This document shows, piece by piece, positions 28,193 to 37,200 of a stretch of DNA of 64,000 nt. The DNA is from Flagellimonas pelagia (GTDB taxonomy: Bacteria; Bacteroidota; Bacteroidia; Flavobacteriales; Flavobacteriaceae): contig NZ_QXFI01000031.1 in assembly GCF_003584135.1 (NCBI RefSeq), positions 62,001 to 126,000 on the forward strand. The letters are read 5' to 3'. The notes beneath the pieces were generated by a model. That model made no database searches. It was not told the DNA's origin and worked only from the letters and a program-made list of their open reading frames with translations. Made by a program: the position numbers and the translations under genes. Position 1 is the stretch's first letter. The number at the start of each line of letters is the position of its first letter.

Positions 28193-30961
28193 TCACTTTT
28201 TCCCAAATGTCTTTCGATAAGAATCCGGAGAATCCCCATACTTTTGTTTGAATGCGGTGGAGAAATAATTGGGTGAAGAGAAGCCATTGGAATAGGCAAT
28301 CTCCGATACGGAAAGCGAAGTGGTCTCCAGCATGGATTTTGCTCTTTGGAGTTTAAAGTTGTTGATGTAGTCACTGATACTGATGCCAAGAATGGCCTTT
28401 ACCTTTCTATATAACTGGGAACGTGAAATATTCAGATTATCCGCTAATTGTTCCACTGAAAAATTAGGATTGTCCAGATTGTCCTTTATGTCGCCGTTCA
28501 TTGCTTTTACAAAATCCTGTTCTGTATTGCCAAAAGAAGCAGTCTGCTCTATTTTATATATGTTGTTGGTATAATAGATCCTTAGTTTTTCTCGGTTGTA
28601 CAAAAGCGATTTTATGGATTGCATCAATATGGAATAACTGAAAGGCTTGGTCAAATAAAGATCGGCACCGGAGGTAAGGCCCATTAAGTAGGAATCTTTG
28701 TCCGACAAAGCAGTAAGCATTATAATGGGGACATGTGACGTCCTCAGATCCTTTTTGAGAATGTCACAAATCTCAAACCCATTTTGGTTGGGGAGGTTAA
28801 CATCGCAGATAATGATATCGGGGATAATTTCAAAAGCCCTTTCAATCGCATCGGTACCATCAGAGACATGGATGTTATAATCCAAGCGTAGCTTTTTCTC
28901 TAAAAAAGATGAGAGCTCTTTATTATCCTCCACAATAAGTATGGTATGCATATCGGCTTCCGATCTAGGTTCCTCCCTAAGATAGGATTCATCATCAATA
29001 AGGTCCTCCGTGGCATCAATAGCAGTGGTTTCTACCACATCGGGTTCAATGATGACCTGGTCCTCATTAAAATGTGTCTTCCCCTTAAAGAGTTCAATCC
29101 GAAATTCCGTTCCGTGTACGGATCGGACTTCGATCTTTCCCATGTGAAGTTCCACAAACAGTTTACTGAGATGCAGGCCAATACCTGAACTGTTCTTTCT
29201 GTTGTTGGATCCTTTGAAGAAGGGTTTGAATACCTGGTCCAGCTCATTTTTGGGAATTCCGATGCCATTGTCCCTAAATATGATCACCACCTTGTTGGCC
29301 CCTTTCTGGTCCTCGATAACAAGATCGATCTTGCCATTGTCCGGAGTAAACTTAAAAGCATTGGACAATAGATTAAAGTATACCTTGTCCATAAGGTTAC
29401 GATCCAAATACACTTCCAAATTTTCATTATTGCAGACCATTTTAAAATCAATGCTCCTTCGGCTCGCTTCTTTTTTAAAATCGCTGAAAATCTTCTTGGA
29501 GAACAGGCACAAATTAGTGTTGGATGCCCGTATGTTAAAACGCTGGTCTTCAACTTTTCTAAAATCCAACAGGTTGTTCACCAAACGTAGCAGTCTATTG
29601 GAATTGTTTTGGATCAGCTCAAATTCATATGCTTTTTTGAGACCCTTACTTTTAAAGGTTTCCTTTAATGATTCTATAGAACTCAATATCAATGTAATAG
29701 GCGTTTTGAACTCGTGTGAAAGTCCAGTAAAAAAATTCAACTTGGCCTCATTGCTTTCTTTTACCTCATTGGCTATTTTTTCAATTTGGTTCCTTTGAAC
29801 AATAACTTTCTCATTGGTGAGTTGTAGCTGTCTATTCTTTTTTCTTATGGCTACCACCGAATATATGCTGTACAACGCCAACCCCAATATCACTGCCAAG
29901 GATATAATGGTAATCTTAAGAAGGCTGTTCTGAAAATAATATTGGTCTTTCTGTCTTTCAATAACCTCGAACTGGTTTTCAATATCAGTATGCTGCTCAT
30001 CAATGATATCAAATTGGTCTTTCATTATATCCGCATTGAACCTATCGATCACTATAGTGTTCAGGATATTGTTTTTGGGCACATCCTCTCCATTTAGAAT
30101 CCTGAGCGCTAATTTTACCGCCTCAGATCCTCCTGTAGGGTATAGTATTGTGGCATATAAAATTCCGTTCCTGACCAGCTCTATCCCCCCATCAGAACCA
30201 TTCAACCCATCTGTACCTATAAACTTGATCTGATCTTGTAGTCCCTTTCTTTTGGCTATTTGCCTTAACAAGTGGGCCGTATCATCATTAAATGCGTATA
30301 CGTAATCAATAGTTGTTTTTGCCGTGTCCAAAATATGAGAAAAAGAATCCACCATTTGGTCACCGGCCAAATCTATGGTCTCAATTTCTTTTACATTCGG
30401 GGCCCTATCGATGACTTGATGAAGACCTTGACTCCGTTCAATACCGGGTGAGGATTGATCCGTGGCCCTTACCTCCACAACATTTATGGACCTTTTCCCA
30501 GATGACAATATGATATTACCCGCGTTCTTACCAACTTCAAAATTGTCCGCGCCAATATATGCGGTATACTTTTGGGAATTGATTTTACGGTCTATCAGTA
30601 TAATGGGAATACCCTTGTCGTAGGCTTTTTCTATCACAGGCACTATTCGTTCCGGCTCCAAGGGCGAAACGATTATGGCATCCATGTTCTCTTGTATCAT
30701 CTGTTCAATATCCCTTATCTGCCTTTCCACGCTCTCTTGTGCCTCATAGATACTGAGACTTACCGAAGGGTTCAATAAAGCTTCCAGCTTCATGTTCTCG
30801 TTCATCGCCTTGCGCCAAACGTGGTTACTGATACACTGTGAAAAGCCTATGTTGACCCGAGGCGTTGGTTTCTCCCTGCAAGCAGAAAAAAAAATTAGAC
30901 TAAAGCCACAAATCACAATAAAACTATATACCTGATAAGGTAAATGTATCTTCTTGTCCAA
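28193..30961 (-). CDS. Hybrid two-component system regulator with periplasmic sugar-binding sensor and AraC output
   Basis: A single-chain sensor-regulator of 922 residues. An N-terminal hydrophobic segment ends in a lipobox-like FFSAC. Residues ~35-320 are a type I periplasmic-binding-protein domain (LacI/ribose-binding type, IIVSPLEPE, GIPIILIDRK, DDTAHLLRQ), then a membrane helix (348-371), coiled coil, HisKA with GLSHEFKTP (His416), ATPase (NLLSNAFKFTP, DNGIGIP), receiver (Asp720 in IIICDVNLP, TKPF) and an AraC DNA-binding domain (~820-920). The sensor resembles fructose-sensing HTCS proteins of gut Bacteroides, which fits the adjacent GH32 operon. The start is TTG at 30961, directly after a stop. 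Confidence 0.93.
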   Translation of the reverse strand: MDKKIHLPYQVYSFIVICGFSLIFFSACREKPTPRVNIGFSQCISNHVWRKAMNENMKLEALLNPSVSLSIYEAQESVERQIRDIEQMIQENMDAIIVSPLEPERIVPVIEKAYDKGIPIILIDRKINSQKYTAYIGADNFEVGKNAGNIILSSGKRSINVVEVRATDQSSPGIERSQGLHQVIDRAPNVKEIETIDLAGDQMVDSFSHILDTAKTTIDYVYAFNDDTAHLLRQIAKRKGLQDQIKFIGTDGLNGSDGGIELVRNGILYATILYPTGGSEAVKLALRILNGEDVPKNNILNTIVIDRFNADIMKDQFDIIDEQHTDIENQFEVIERQKDQYYFQNSLLKITIISLAVILGLALYSIYSVVAIRKKNRQLQLTNEKVIVQRNQIEKIANEVKESNEAKLNFFTGLSHEFKTPITLILSSIESLKETFKSKGLKKAYEFELIQNNSNRLLRLVNNLLDFRKVEDQRFNIRASNTNLCLFSKKIFSDFKKEASRRSIDFKMVCNNENLEVYLDRNLMDKVYFNLLSNAFKFTPDNGKIDLVIEDQKGANKVVIIFRDNGIGIPKNELDQVFKPFFKGSNNRKNSSGIGLHLSKLFVELHMGKIEVRSVHGTEFRIELFKGKTHFNEDQVIIEPDVVETTAIDATEDLIDDESYLREEPRSEADMHTILIVEDNKELSSFLEKKLRLDYNIHVSDGTDAIERAFEIIPDIIICDVNLPNQNGFEICDILKKDLRTSHVPIIMLTALSDKDSYLMGLTSGADLYLTKPFSYSILMQSIKSLLYNREKLRIYYTNNIYKIEQTASFGNTEQDFVKAMNGDIKDNLDNPNFSVEQLADNLNISRSQLYRKVKAILGISISDYINNFKLQRAKSMLETTSLSVSEIAYSNGFSSPNYFSTAFKQKYGDSPDSYRKTFGKK

Positions 30962-31313
30962 AATTTAATTTTTGAAAATTTCACTAACAAACCTAATCTA
31001 AACAGTAGTCATGGTCATCTCCTGAGTCGTAATCTATCCGGATGACTCGCACTGAGTTAAATCGACCTCTATTTCTTTAAGTTCAAAAAACTACCTAAAT
31101 ATATTACCAAAAAGATTCTATTCCCAAGTAGTATATTAATCCAATGGATTGCTAGAACCTTATAATCGTATTTTTCGACATAAATTCGGGAAAATCATTT
31201 TAGCAAAGTAGTAAATTATAAAGATTTTTGAGTGCCTATCAAATCCTGAACCATATCATCCCCAGAAAAGTATTTTGTCCAAATGGGTATGGAAAATTGG
31301 TGAATAGTCTTAA
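30962..31313. other. 352-bp spacer between TPR-AraC regulator and HTCS gene
   Basis: AT-rich non-coding stretch holding the candidate HTCS -7 box near its left end. A GAGTC/GACTC inverted repeat around 31024-31050 has a long loop and is probably chance. I see no terminator with a T run and no small gene. Confidence 0.6.
30988..30995 (-). promoter_or_regulatory. Candidate -7 box TAGGTTTG for the HTCS gene
   Basis: Reads TAGGTTTG on the minus strand, a full match to TAnnTTTG, 27 bases before the TTG start at 30961. No clear -33 element. Confidence 0.45.
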
Positions 31314-33176
31314 TTATGGGTTGCTTTTTGGCCTCCAAATGAAGGACTCATCTTCTTCATTCAATTTTTCAATAAAATATGAAGGTAGGATTCCTAAGCG
31401 TTTTTTAAAAGCGGAATAAAAGGTATTAAGGTTGTTGAACCCGCTTGTGGTCGCTATATAGGAGAGCTTACTGTTTCGGTATTCTTTATCCTCCAACAAT
31501 CTATTTAACAGATAATTTATCCTAAGTTCATTGATATAGTTGTTAAAATTGGATTTTTTTTCATGGTTGATTACCTGTGATAGGTATTTCTGATTGGTTT
31601 GAAGTATCTCGGATAAACTGCGAAGACTACATTTGGAATTAAGAAAAAAGGCTTCCTCTTCCAAGCGATTGAGCTTGGTCAAAATTATTTCCTTTATATC
31701 CTCATCCATATAACCTCCGCCCGAACTAGCCTTTACAATCTGTCCACTTGGATTTTTTACCTTTTCCATAGCGACCATTTTCTTTTGATTAAGTTTTTCC
31801 ACAGCCAGTTCCTTGGTTCTGGAATACAATAGCTTGTTCTTCTTAATTACCCTAAAGTATGAGTAGGTGGCAATACTCCCCAAAGCCAACGTGAGAATGA
31901 ATATTATGGTCATGAAACGATAGCGTTCCTCTTGTGATTCCGACTTAAGCTCCAATATTTCCTTTTGCTTTGAAATTTCCGAGATTCTCCTCCTCGCCTC
32001 CAGTATTTTTAATCGCTGCTCGGATTCAGTCGAGAAAAGGGAATCGCTTACGGATATGTATAAATTGGAAAAGAATGCCGCCTCTTTTGTATTGCCCATT
32101 GCCCCGTTTAATGCAGACAACGACCTGCTTACCTCTTTGATCACATCAAAAGCCTTGATTGACTTTGCAGCGTTATAGGCTTCATAATAATCTTTTTCAG
32201 CACTCAGGCTATCCCCCTGTTTTAAATGCAGGTTGGCAATAAGAAGGTGAACCCGGGGTTTTCTAAACCTATAGTTGTTGGAATCAATTAAATCAAGTGC
32301 CTTATGAAGAAAATCCTCCGCCTTTTCAAATTCGTATTCTTCGATGTATATACTGGCTATATTCATATATACCACACTTTGAATATAACTACCAGGACTC
32401 TCAACCGATTTTTCCAGTTCGAGATAGAAATCATAGATTTCAAGGGCTTTTTTGCCCCCCTCCAGCTTATGGGTCATTCTGGCTATTTCATCTATCTTCG
32501 CGAAAATGAACCTAACCTCCTTCAACTCCAGTATATAATCCAGTCCTTTCAGGCAGTTCTCAAGGGCTTTGTCATACTCGCCCAATCTAAGATAGAAATG
32601 GGAAATTGCCGAATAAGCCCGCATCAAACAATAATGATTTTTTAAGCTCTCTCCCTTCTCCAGTAAGTTTAGAGCAGTCTCATATGCCAAATCATATTCG
32701 CCCCTTTCTGTAAAAATGTATGATTTAAGTGTTTCACTATCCGCTTCTATATTGCTAAAAAACTCACATTTATCATTCGTTTCCACATTATCGATAATGT
32801 CCATTGCACGTTCAAACTCACCTTGTACAAAAAATATGAACGCCTGGTTCAATGAGCTTCGCAAATACCCTTTGTCATAACCAATAGTGGTAGCAAGCTC
32901 AGATGCCTCATCATTGTACTTTTTGGCAGTTTCGGTCGATTTAAAAATATAATGGGTGTAGAGTTCCAAACATGCATCGACCCTTTCTTCTCCGCTCGAA
33001 CGTTTTCTTTTCTCAAGAAGACTTTCCAAGCTAGGAAAACTTTGATCATCAACGAGCTTTTTTATTTCCTTAAAATAGGATTCAAGCTCAATTGGGGGAG
33101 TTGGTGGTCTTTTTTGACAATATACTGGCGCAATAAATAGGAACAGCAATATTATCAACCTACGGTTTAATGACAT
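31314..33176 (-). CDS. TPR-transmembrane-AraC regulatory protein
   Basis: A 620-residue one-piece regulator. A signal/anchor segment (residues 5-20) is followed by a TPR-rich region (~60-380; repeats such as HFYLRLGEYDKALENCLKG, ASIYIEEYEFEKAEDFLHKA), a coiled coil, one membrane helix (~421-443) and a C-terminal AraC-type DNA-binding domain (~505-605, SLSEILQTNQKYLSQVIN and IATTSGFNNLNTFYSAFKK). There is no kinase or receiver, so the signal must pass physically from the sensor side to the DNA-binding domain. It lies downstream of the enzyme-free SusCD operon, which is its probable target. Confidence 0.87.
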   Translation of the reverse strand: MSLNRRLIILLFLFIAPVYCQKRPPTPPIELESYFKEIKKLVDDQSFPSLESLLEKRKRSSGEERVDACLELYTHYIFKSTETAKKYNDEASELATTIGYDKGYLRSSLNQAFIFFVQGEFERAMDIIDNVETNDKCEFFSNIEADSETLKSYIFTERGEYDLAYETALNLLEKGESLKNHYCLMRAYSAISHFYLRLGEYDKALENCLKGLDYILELKEVRFIFAKIDEIARMTHKLEGGKKALEIYDFYLELEKSVESPGSYIQSVVYMNIASIYIEEYEFEKAEDFLHKALDLIDSNNYRFRKPRVHLLIANLHLKQGDSLSAEKDYYEAYNAAKSIKAFDVIKEVSRSLSALNGAMGNTKEAAFFSNLYISVSDSLFSTESEQRLKILEARRRISEISKQKEILELKSESQEERYRFMTIIFILTLALGSIATYSYFRVIKKNKLLYSRTKELAVEKLNQKKMVAMEKVKNPSGQIVKASSGGGYMDEDIKEIILTKLNRLEEEAFFLNSKCSLRSLSEILQTNQKYLSQVINHEKKSNFNNYINELRINYLLNRLLEDKEYRNSKLSYIATTSGFNNLNTFYSAFKKRLGILPSYFIEKLNEEDESFIWRPKSNP

Positions 33177-33333
33177 TGTAAGAGTTTGTTAGTTATATTG
33201 TACTGTAAGCAATTGCCCATAAAAGCACTTTGCTATATCCTTCTTGATGAACATCATCCTGATTCCATGATGTGCCTTTTAATTTTTGTTTCCGTAATTA
33301 TCATATAAAACATTTATAAAAGTTATTACAATC

Positions 33334-33371
33334 ATTCCATTCAAATATCATGAAACAGAATTGAATGGAAT
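33334..33371. repeat. Perfect 11-bp inverted repeat upstream of the TPR-AraC regulator
   Basis: ATTCCATTCAA and TTGAATGGAAT are exact inverse copies separated by 16 bases, 158 bases before the regulator start. There is no T run on either side, so an operator is likelier than a terminator. Confidence 0.55.
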
Positions 33372-33449
33372 ACTAAAACAGGTCTATTAAGCTGGGATAT
33401 CCATACTGATTAAACCACTTATTGACAACCCTTCTCTATGTTCCAAAAA

Positions 33450-33482
33450 AAAAGCAATGCTGAATAATACAACATTGCTTTT
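33450..33482 (-). terminator. Rho-independent terminator of the SusCD-VCBS transcript
   Basis: AAAAGCAATG/CATTGCTTTT ten-bp stem with a 13-base loop, followed on the minus strand by five more T bases (the 3' arm already ends in four). It lies about 230 bases after the VCBS stop. Confidence 0.7.
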
Positions 33483-33623
33483 GAACTAAACTTGAATTAA
33501 ACCTCAACTAACTCAAAATTTTCTGGAATTTAATCCAATCACAAATTTTAGAGACCAGTTAATACAGTATAATAAACTAACTCCAATAAATTTAACTTAT
33601 CCAAAGCGTTCAAAAACAATTAA

Positions 33624-33643
33624 TTGAAGCAAAACAGCTTCAA
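33624..33643 (-). terminator. Possible first terminator after the VCBS gene
   Basis: TTGAAGC/GCTTCAA seven-bp stem with a 6-base loop, followed on the minus strand by TTAATTGTTTTTG. It lies 68 bases after the stop and is weaker than the hairpin at 33450. Confidence 0.45.
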
Positions 33644-33656
33644 ATTCATGAATTTT
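33638..33656. repeat. Recurrent palindrome, copy downstream of the VCBS gene / upstream of the TPR regulator
   Basis: Carries AAATTCATGAATTT at 33642-33655, with 19 bases identical to the copy before susC. It abuts the hairpin at 33624-33643. Confidence 0.6.
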
Positions 33657-33710
33657 CGCCCCTGTTATTTTGAGGCGTAAAAATGTTCTTTTTTGAATAG
33701 TCCAAAGGGT

Positions 33711-36700
33711 TTAAAATGAGCTGTTTTCATCTTTCATTGGTGTTGCTCCGTGCTTGAACACCAGTAACCTACCCTTGTTCTGTGTCACAAAAAACACACT
33801 GCCACCGGATGCGCTCCTTACCTGAACGATGGACTTGGCATCCCCTGGAACCAGAAATCCGCTCTTTGATGTTTTTTCCGTTATAAAATTGCCATGGCCA
33901 TCCCCTTTTAAAAGTATTCCATTAAAGGCATCATACCTTCCAATAAAGGTTTCATTTCCAAAATCATTGCCTATCCCAAGAATGTCGTCATTGCCATCTC
34001 CATCTACATCGGCAAGTAACATATCGTTCAATGGTGCCAACTGGGCCTCAATGGGCAATGGATGAAGGCTAAACTTACCATTACCTAGGTTTTCAACATA
34101 CACACTTTTATCAAAATTACCCTTCAACATCAAGGCATTTTTAATTTCATCTTCACTGAACAATGTGTTCAAGGAAGCTTCCGCATAATCCCTGAAATAA
34201 TCAAATTTCTTTCTAAATAAGGGGCTTTGCAAGTTTAAATCACCCCAAAAATTGACAGGATATGGTTTAAACTCCCCTGTTTTGTCCTTAAAATACGCAA
34301 AAAATATAGGATCTGGGGTGCCATTTGCGTCAAAATCTTTTGTCACCAGATATACAGGCCTTTCCGAGGATGGTTGAAAGAAGTTGTTCCTTCCCAAGTT
34401 TCCGGCAACAAAATCAATATCTCCATCACCATCCATATCCTTGGCCTTTATGGATTCCCACCAGCCGATTTTGTCATCAACCCCGGTTCCTTCAATTTTA
34501 CTGAAAGCTGTTGTTTCATTTTTGAAAAAGGTAATAGGCATAAATTCGCCCAATACAATTAGGTCGGGTCTGTCATCCCCATCATAGTCGGCCCATATGG
34601 CATCGGTGACCATTCCGACGTTTCTCAGTTCAGGCGCATACTCTTGGGTCACATCTTTTAGGGTTCCCTTGTCGTTCTTCAGCAAAAAGCTTCTTTCTGC
34701 CATGGGATATTCCCCCACAGGTGTTCGACCTCCAACAAACAGATCCATATAACCGTCTCCATCAAAATCCATGGCTCTCACCACTGATCCACTGGCACTG
34801 ATCTCAGGCATCCTGTCCTTATCAACCAAAAAATTTCCGTAGCCATCATTGATCAAGATCCGATCTTTATAGAATTCACTTCCCGCCTCAAACTCATTGC
34901 TCCCGGAAACCATATAAAGGTCCAGATCTCCATCATTATCAATATCGAACAATTCCAGACCTACTTCTTCATAGCCTTTATCAGGTTTGTCCGTGAACAT
35001 GTCATGTTCTTCAAAATTTCCATTGGCATCTTGAAGCAAGATCACGGGGGAATAACCAGCGGAGCTTCCCACTACAACGTCATCATAGGAGTCGCCATTA
35101 ATGTCGCCCACTGCAAGACAAGGACCATTTTGTGTTAATTTATGTGGAAGGGTACGCTGTTGGGAGTTGAAATCCACAAAATCATGCTCGGCATGTTTAT
35201 AATGGATTCCCAACTGGCCCGAAACTTCGGATATCAAGGATTTCCCCAATTGATCCGATTTTATTTTGAGTTGGTTTGAATCATCTTGTTTTTTGCTGGT
35301 TTTATGGTCGATAACAATCACTTGGTTGGACTTGACATTGCTCAACTTATTAAAATTCCCACCAGGCCATTGTACTTCAACTTCTGAAATCATTTCGTTC
35401 GGGCCAATCCCAAAATGAACGATCGGTTCCATGGAGGACATATAGCCCCTACTGAGGTAATGCTGATAATATTGCATTTGCCCGTCTGCATAACGGATTG
35501 AAATCTTTGTTCCTATGGCCAAAGGGTTTTTATCATCTCCTTTAAGGTTGATCCTTAGAAAATTGTTCTTGCCAAAAGCCTCCAATTCCGATTGGTTCTC
35601 AAATACAAAAGCTTCTTCATTGATATTGTTGACCACATAGTCCAGGTCTCCATCTTGGTCCAAATCGGCATAAGCGGCACCATTGGAAAAGGAAGGGATA
35701 TTCAATCCCCACGTATTGCCTACTTCCTCAAAGGTCCAATCCCCTTTATTCCGGTAAGCATAATTTGGAATTTTGACCACGGGAATAGAGTCCAATATTT
35801 GGGCGGGGGTCAAAAAAGATGCGGCACCCAACCTGAAATCCCCAAAATCCCTATCCGTGACATCCCTTGGAAAACCATTTGTGATCAATAGATCACGGAA
35901 TCCGTCATTATCCACATCCATAAAAAGGGGTGCCCAACTCCAATCTGTCTTTGAAATTCCGGCCATAAGGCCTATCTCACTAAAATTACCTCCTGAACTG
36001 GAGCCTTTATGCAACATGTTACGCATGTATTGGTATTGATAATCGTATCGCTCGTTCAAGATATACTCCAAATAATTGGTGGTGCCAATCGTTGTTTTCA
36101 TCCTTTGGTTTGTCTCTCCCAACATATCCAAGGTGATAATATCAAGCAAACCGTCATTATCATAATCTGCAATGTCGGATCCCATTGAAAACTTGCTCTG
36201 GTGCTTTATAAAATCTTCTATTTGGTTGGTGAACGTTCCGTCTCCATTGTTGATGTACAAAAGATCGTTGGTCAGATAATCATTGCTGACATGGATATCC
36301 GGCCAACCATCATAGTTTAAGTCCGAAATTGCCAGTCCCAATCCAAAGCCTTCATAGACAATCCCAGCTTCCATGGTCACATCACTAAAGGTTCCATCAC
36401 CGTTATTGTGATACAACCTATCATTACTTACTGCTGAACCATCATTAATTTTTGGACGATAGTTTGTTGGCAACGTATGGGTCTGTTGGTTGTTGAGCAC
36501 ATATAGGTCCAAAAGGCCATCCTTGTCATAGTCAAAAAAAGTGGCGTTCATGCTATTTCTGGAATCATCAATGCCGTACTCAGCGGCCATTTCACGGAAC
36601 TGGGGCACTCCGTTTTTGTCAAGCCCTTGGTTAACGAAAAGTAGATTTTTCCTTTTTTCGCTTTCATTGTTCATGGCGGTACAGATGTATGCATCCAACC

Positions 36701-37073
36701 AGCCGTCCAAATTAATGTCCACAACAGCTACTCCGGTACACCATCTATCCTCTGCTCCAATGCCGGACTCCTTGCCAACTTCCTTGAAGTTAAAATTGCC
36801 TTCGTTCAAATAAAGTTTGTTCGGTACCTGATTCCCGGTGAACAGTATATCGCTTTTGCCATCGTTGTTGAAATCACCTATGGCAACACCTCCCCCGTTA
36901 AAAATATATTCACTTGTTAGGATATTGAAACTATCCGTTTCCACAATTTTATTACTGAAATCGATTCCCGTCTTATCGGCTTTCAATTGCTTGAACAAGA
37001 CCTGAGGGGATTTCTGGCAGGAACCCAATAAGACACAAATAATAAAAAGGGGGATTAATTTTTTCATTTTCAA
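33711..37073 (-). CDS. VCBS/FG-GAP repeat lipoprotein with ASPIC/UnbV domain
   Basis: A 1120-residue lipoprotein (lipobox LLGSC). I count 14 DxDxDG-type calcium-binding loops (for example DFNNDGKSD, DYDKDGLLD, DMDGDGDID, DVDGDGNDD), the mark of a VCBS/FG-GAP beta-propeller; seven lie before and seven after a central ASPIC/UnbV domain (residues ~525-600, GIGPNEMISEVEVQWPGG). It is probably a two-propeller surface protein that binds glycan or another ligand. It follows a SusCD pair after 127 bases containing a hairpin, and may act as an accessory binding protein. No catalytic motif is recognised. Confidence 0.9.
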   Translation of the reverse strand: MKMKKLIPLFIICVLLGSCQKSPQVLFKQLKADKTGIDFSNKIVETDSFNILTSEYIFNGGGVAIGDFNNDGKSDILFTGNQVPNKLYLNEGNFNFKEVGKESGIGAEDRWCTGVAVVDINLDGWLDAYICTAMNNESEKRKNLLFVNQGLDKNGVPQFREMAAEYGIDDSRNSMNATFFDYDKDGLLDLYVLNNQQTHTLPTNYRPKINDGSAVSNDRLYHNNGDGTFSDVTMEAGIVYEGFGLGLAISDLNYDGWPDIHVSNDYLTNDLLYINNGDGTFTNQIEDFIKHQSKFSMGSDIADYDNDGLLDIITLDMLGETNQRMKTTIGTTNYLEYILNERYDYQYQYMRNMLHKGSSSGGNFSEIGLMAGISKTDWSWAPLFMDVDNDGFRDLLITNGFPRDVTDRDFGDFRLGAASFLTPAQILDSIPVVKIPNYAYRNKGDWTFEEVGNTWGLNIPSFSNGAAYADLDQDGDLDYVVNNINEEAFVFENQSELEAFGKNNFLRINLKGDDKNPLAIGTKISIRYADGQMQYYQHYLSRGYMSSMEPIVHFGIGPNEMISEVEVQWPGGNFNKLSNVKSNQVIVIDHKTSKKQDDSNQLKIKSDQLGKSLISEVSGQLGIHYKHAEHDFVDFNSQQRTLPHKLTQNGPCLAVGDINGDSYDDVVVGSSAGYSPVILLQDANGNFEEHDMFTDKPDKGYEEVGLELFDIDNDGDLDLYMVSGSNEFEAGSEFYKDRILINDGYGNFLVDKDRMPEISASGSVVRAMDFDGDGYMDLFVGGRTPVGEYPMAERSFLLKNDKGTLKDVTQEYAPELRNVGMVTDAIWADYDGDDRPDLIVLGEFMPITFFKNETTAFSKIEGTGVDDKIGWWESIKAKDMDGDGDIDFVAGNLGRNNFFQPSSERPVYLVTKDFDANGTPDPIFFAYFKDKTGEFKPYPVNFWGDLNLQSPLFRKKFDYFRDYAEASLNTLFSEDEIKNALMLKGNFDKSVYVENLGNGKFSLHPLPIEAQLAPLNDMLLADVDGDGNDDILGIGNDFGNETFIGRYDAFNGILLKGDGHGNFITEKTSKSGFLVPGDAKSIVQVRSASGGSVFFVTQNKGRLLVFKHGATPMKDENSSF

Positions 37074-37132
37074 CTATTTATCCATTTAAACTGAACTGGA
37101 TTTTTTTGGAAACTATCCTAGCTCCCATAATT

Positions 37133-37168
37133 CCAAAAGGCCATGATAAAACTATCAAGGCCTTTTGG
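37133..37168. other. Strong intergenic hairpin between susD and the VCBS gene
   Basis: CCAAAAGGCC/GGCCTTTTGG perfect ten-bp stem; the loop can add TGATA/TATCA. It lacks a T run on the minus strand, so partial attenuation or mRNA end protection is likelier than termination. Confidence 0.55.
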
Positions 37169-37200
37169 TTTTAGGCATTTAAAAATAATTATTTCAATTT

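Larger units (their letters stand above)
33177..33710. other. 534-bp spacer with terminators and palindromes
   Basis: Between the VCBS gene stop and the TPR regulator. It contains two candidate minus-strand terminators (33624-33643 and 33450-33482), the palindrome at 33642-33655 shared with two other spacers, and an 11-bp inverted repeat at 33334-33371 with TAACTTTT (33318-33325, minus strand, near -7 consensus) just inside it. No coding sequence is convincing. Confidence 0.6.

Noticed and set aside
29202..29798. 198-codon plus-strand frame opposite the HTCS kinase region
   Set aside because: Low-complexity Ser/Leu-rich shadow of the kinase domain.
31024..31050. GAGTC/GACTC inverted repeat upstream of the HTCS gene
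   Set aside because: Five-base arms with a long loop are expected by chance.
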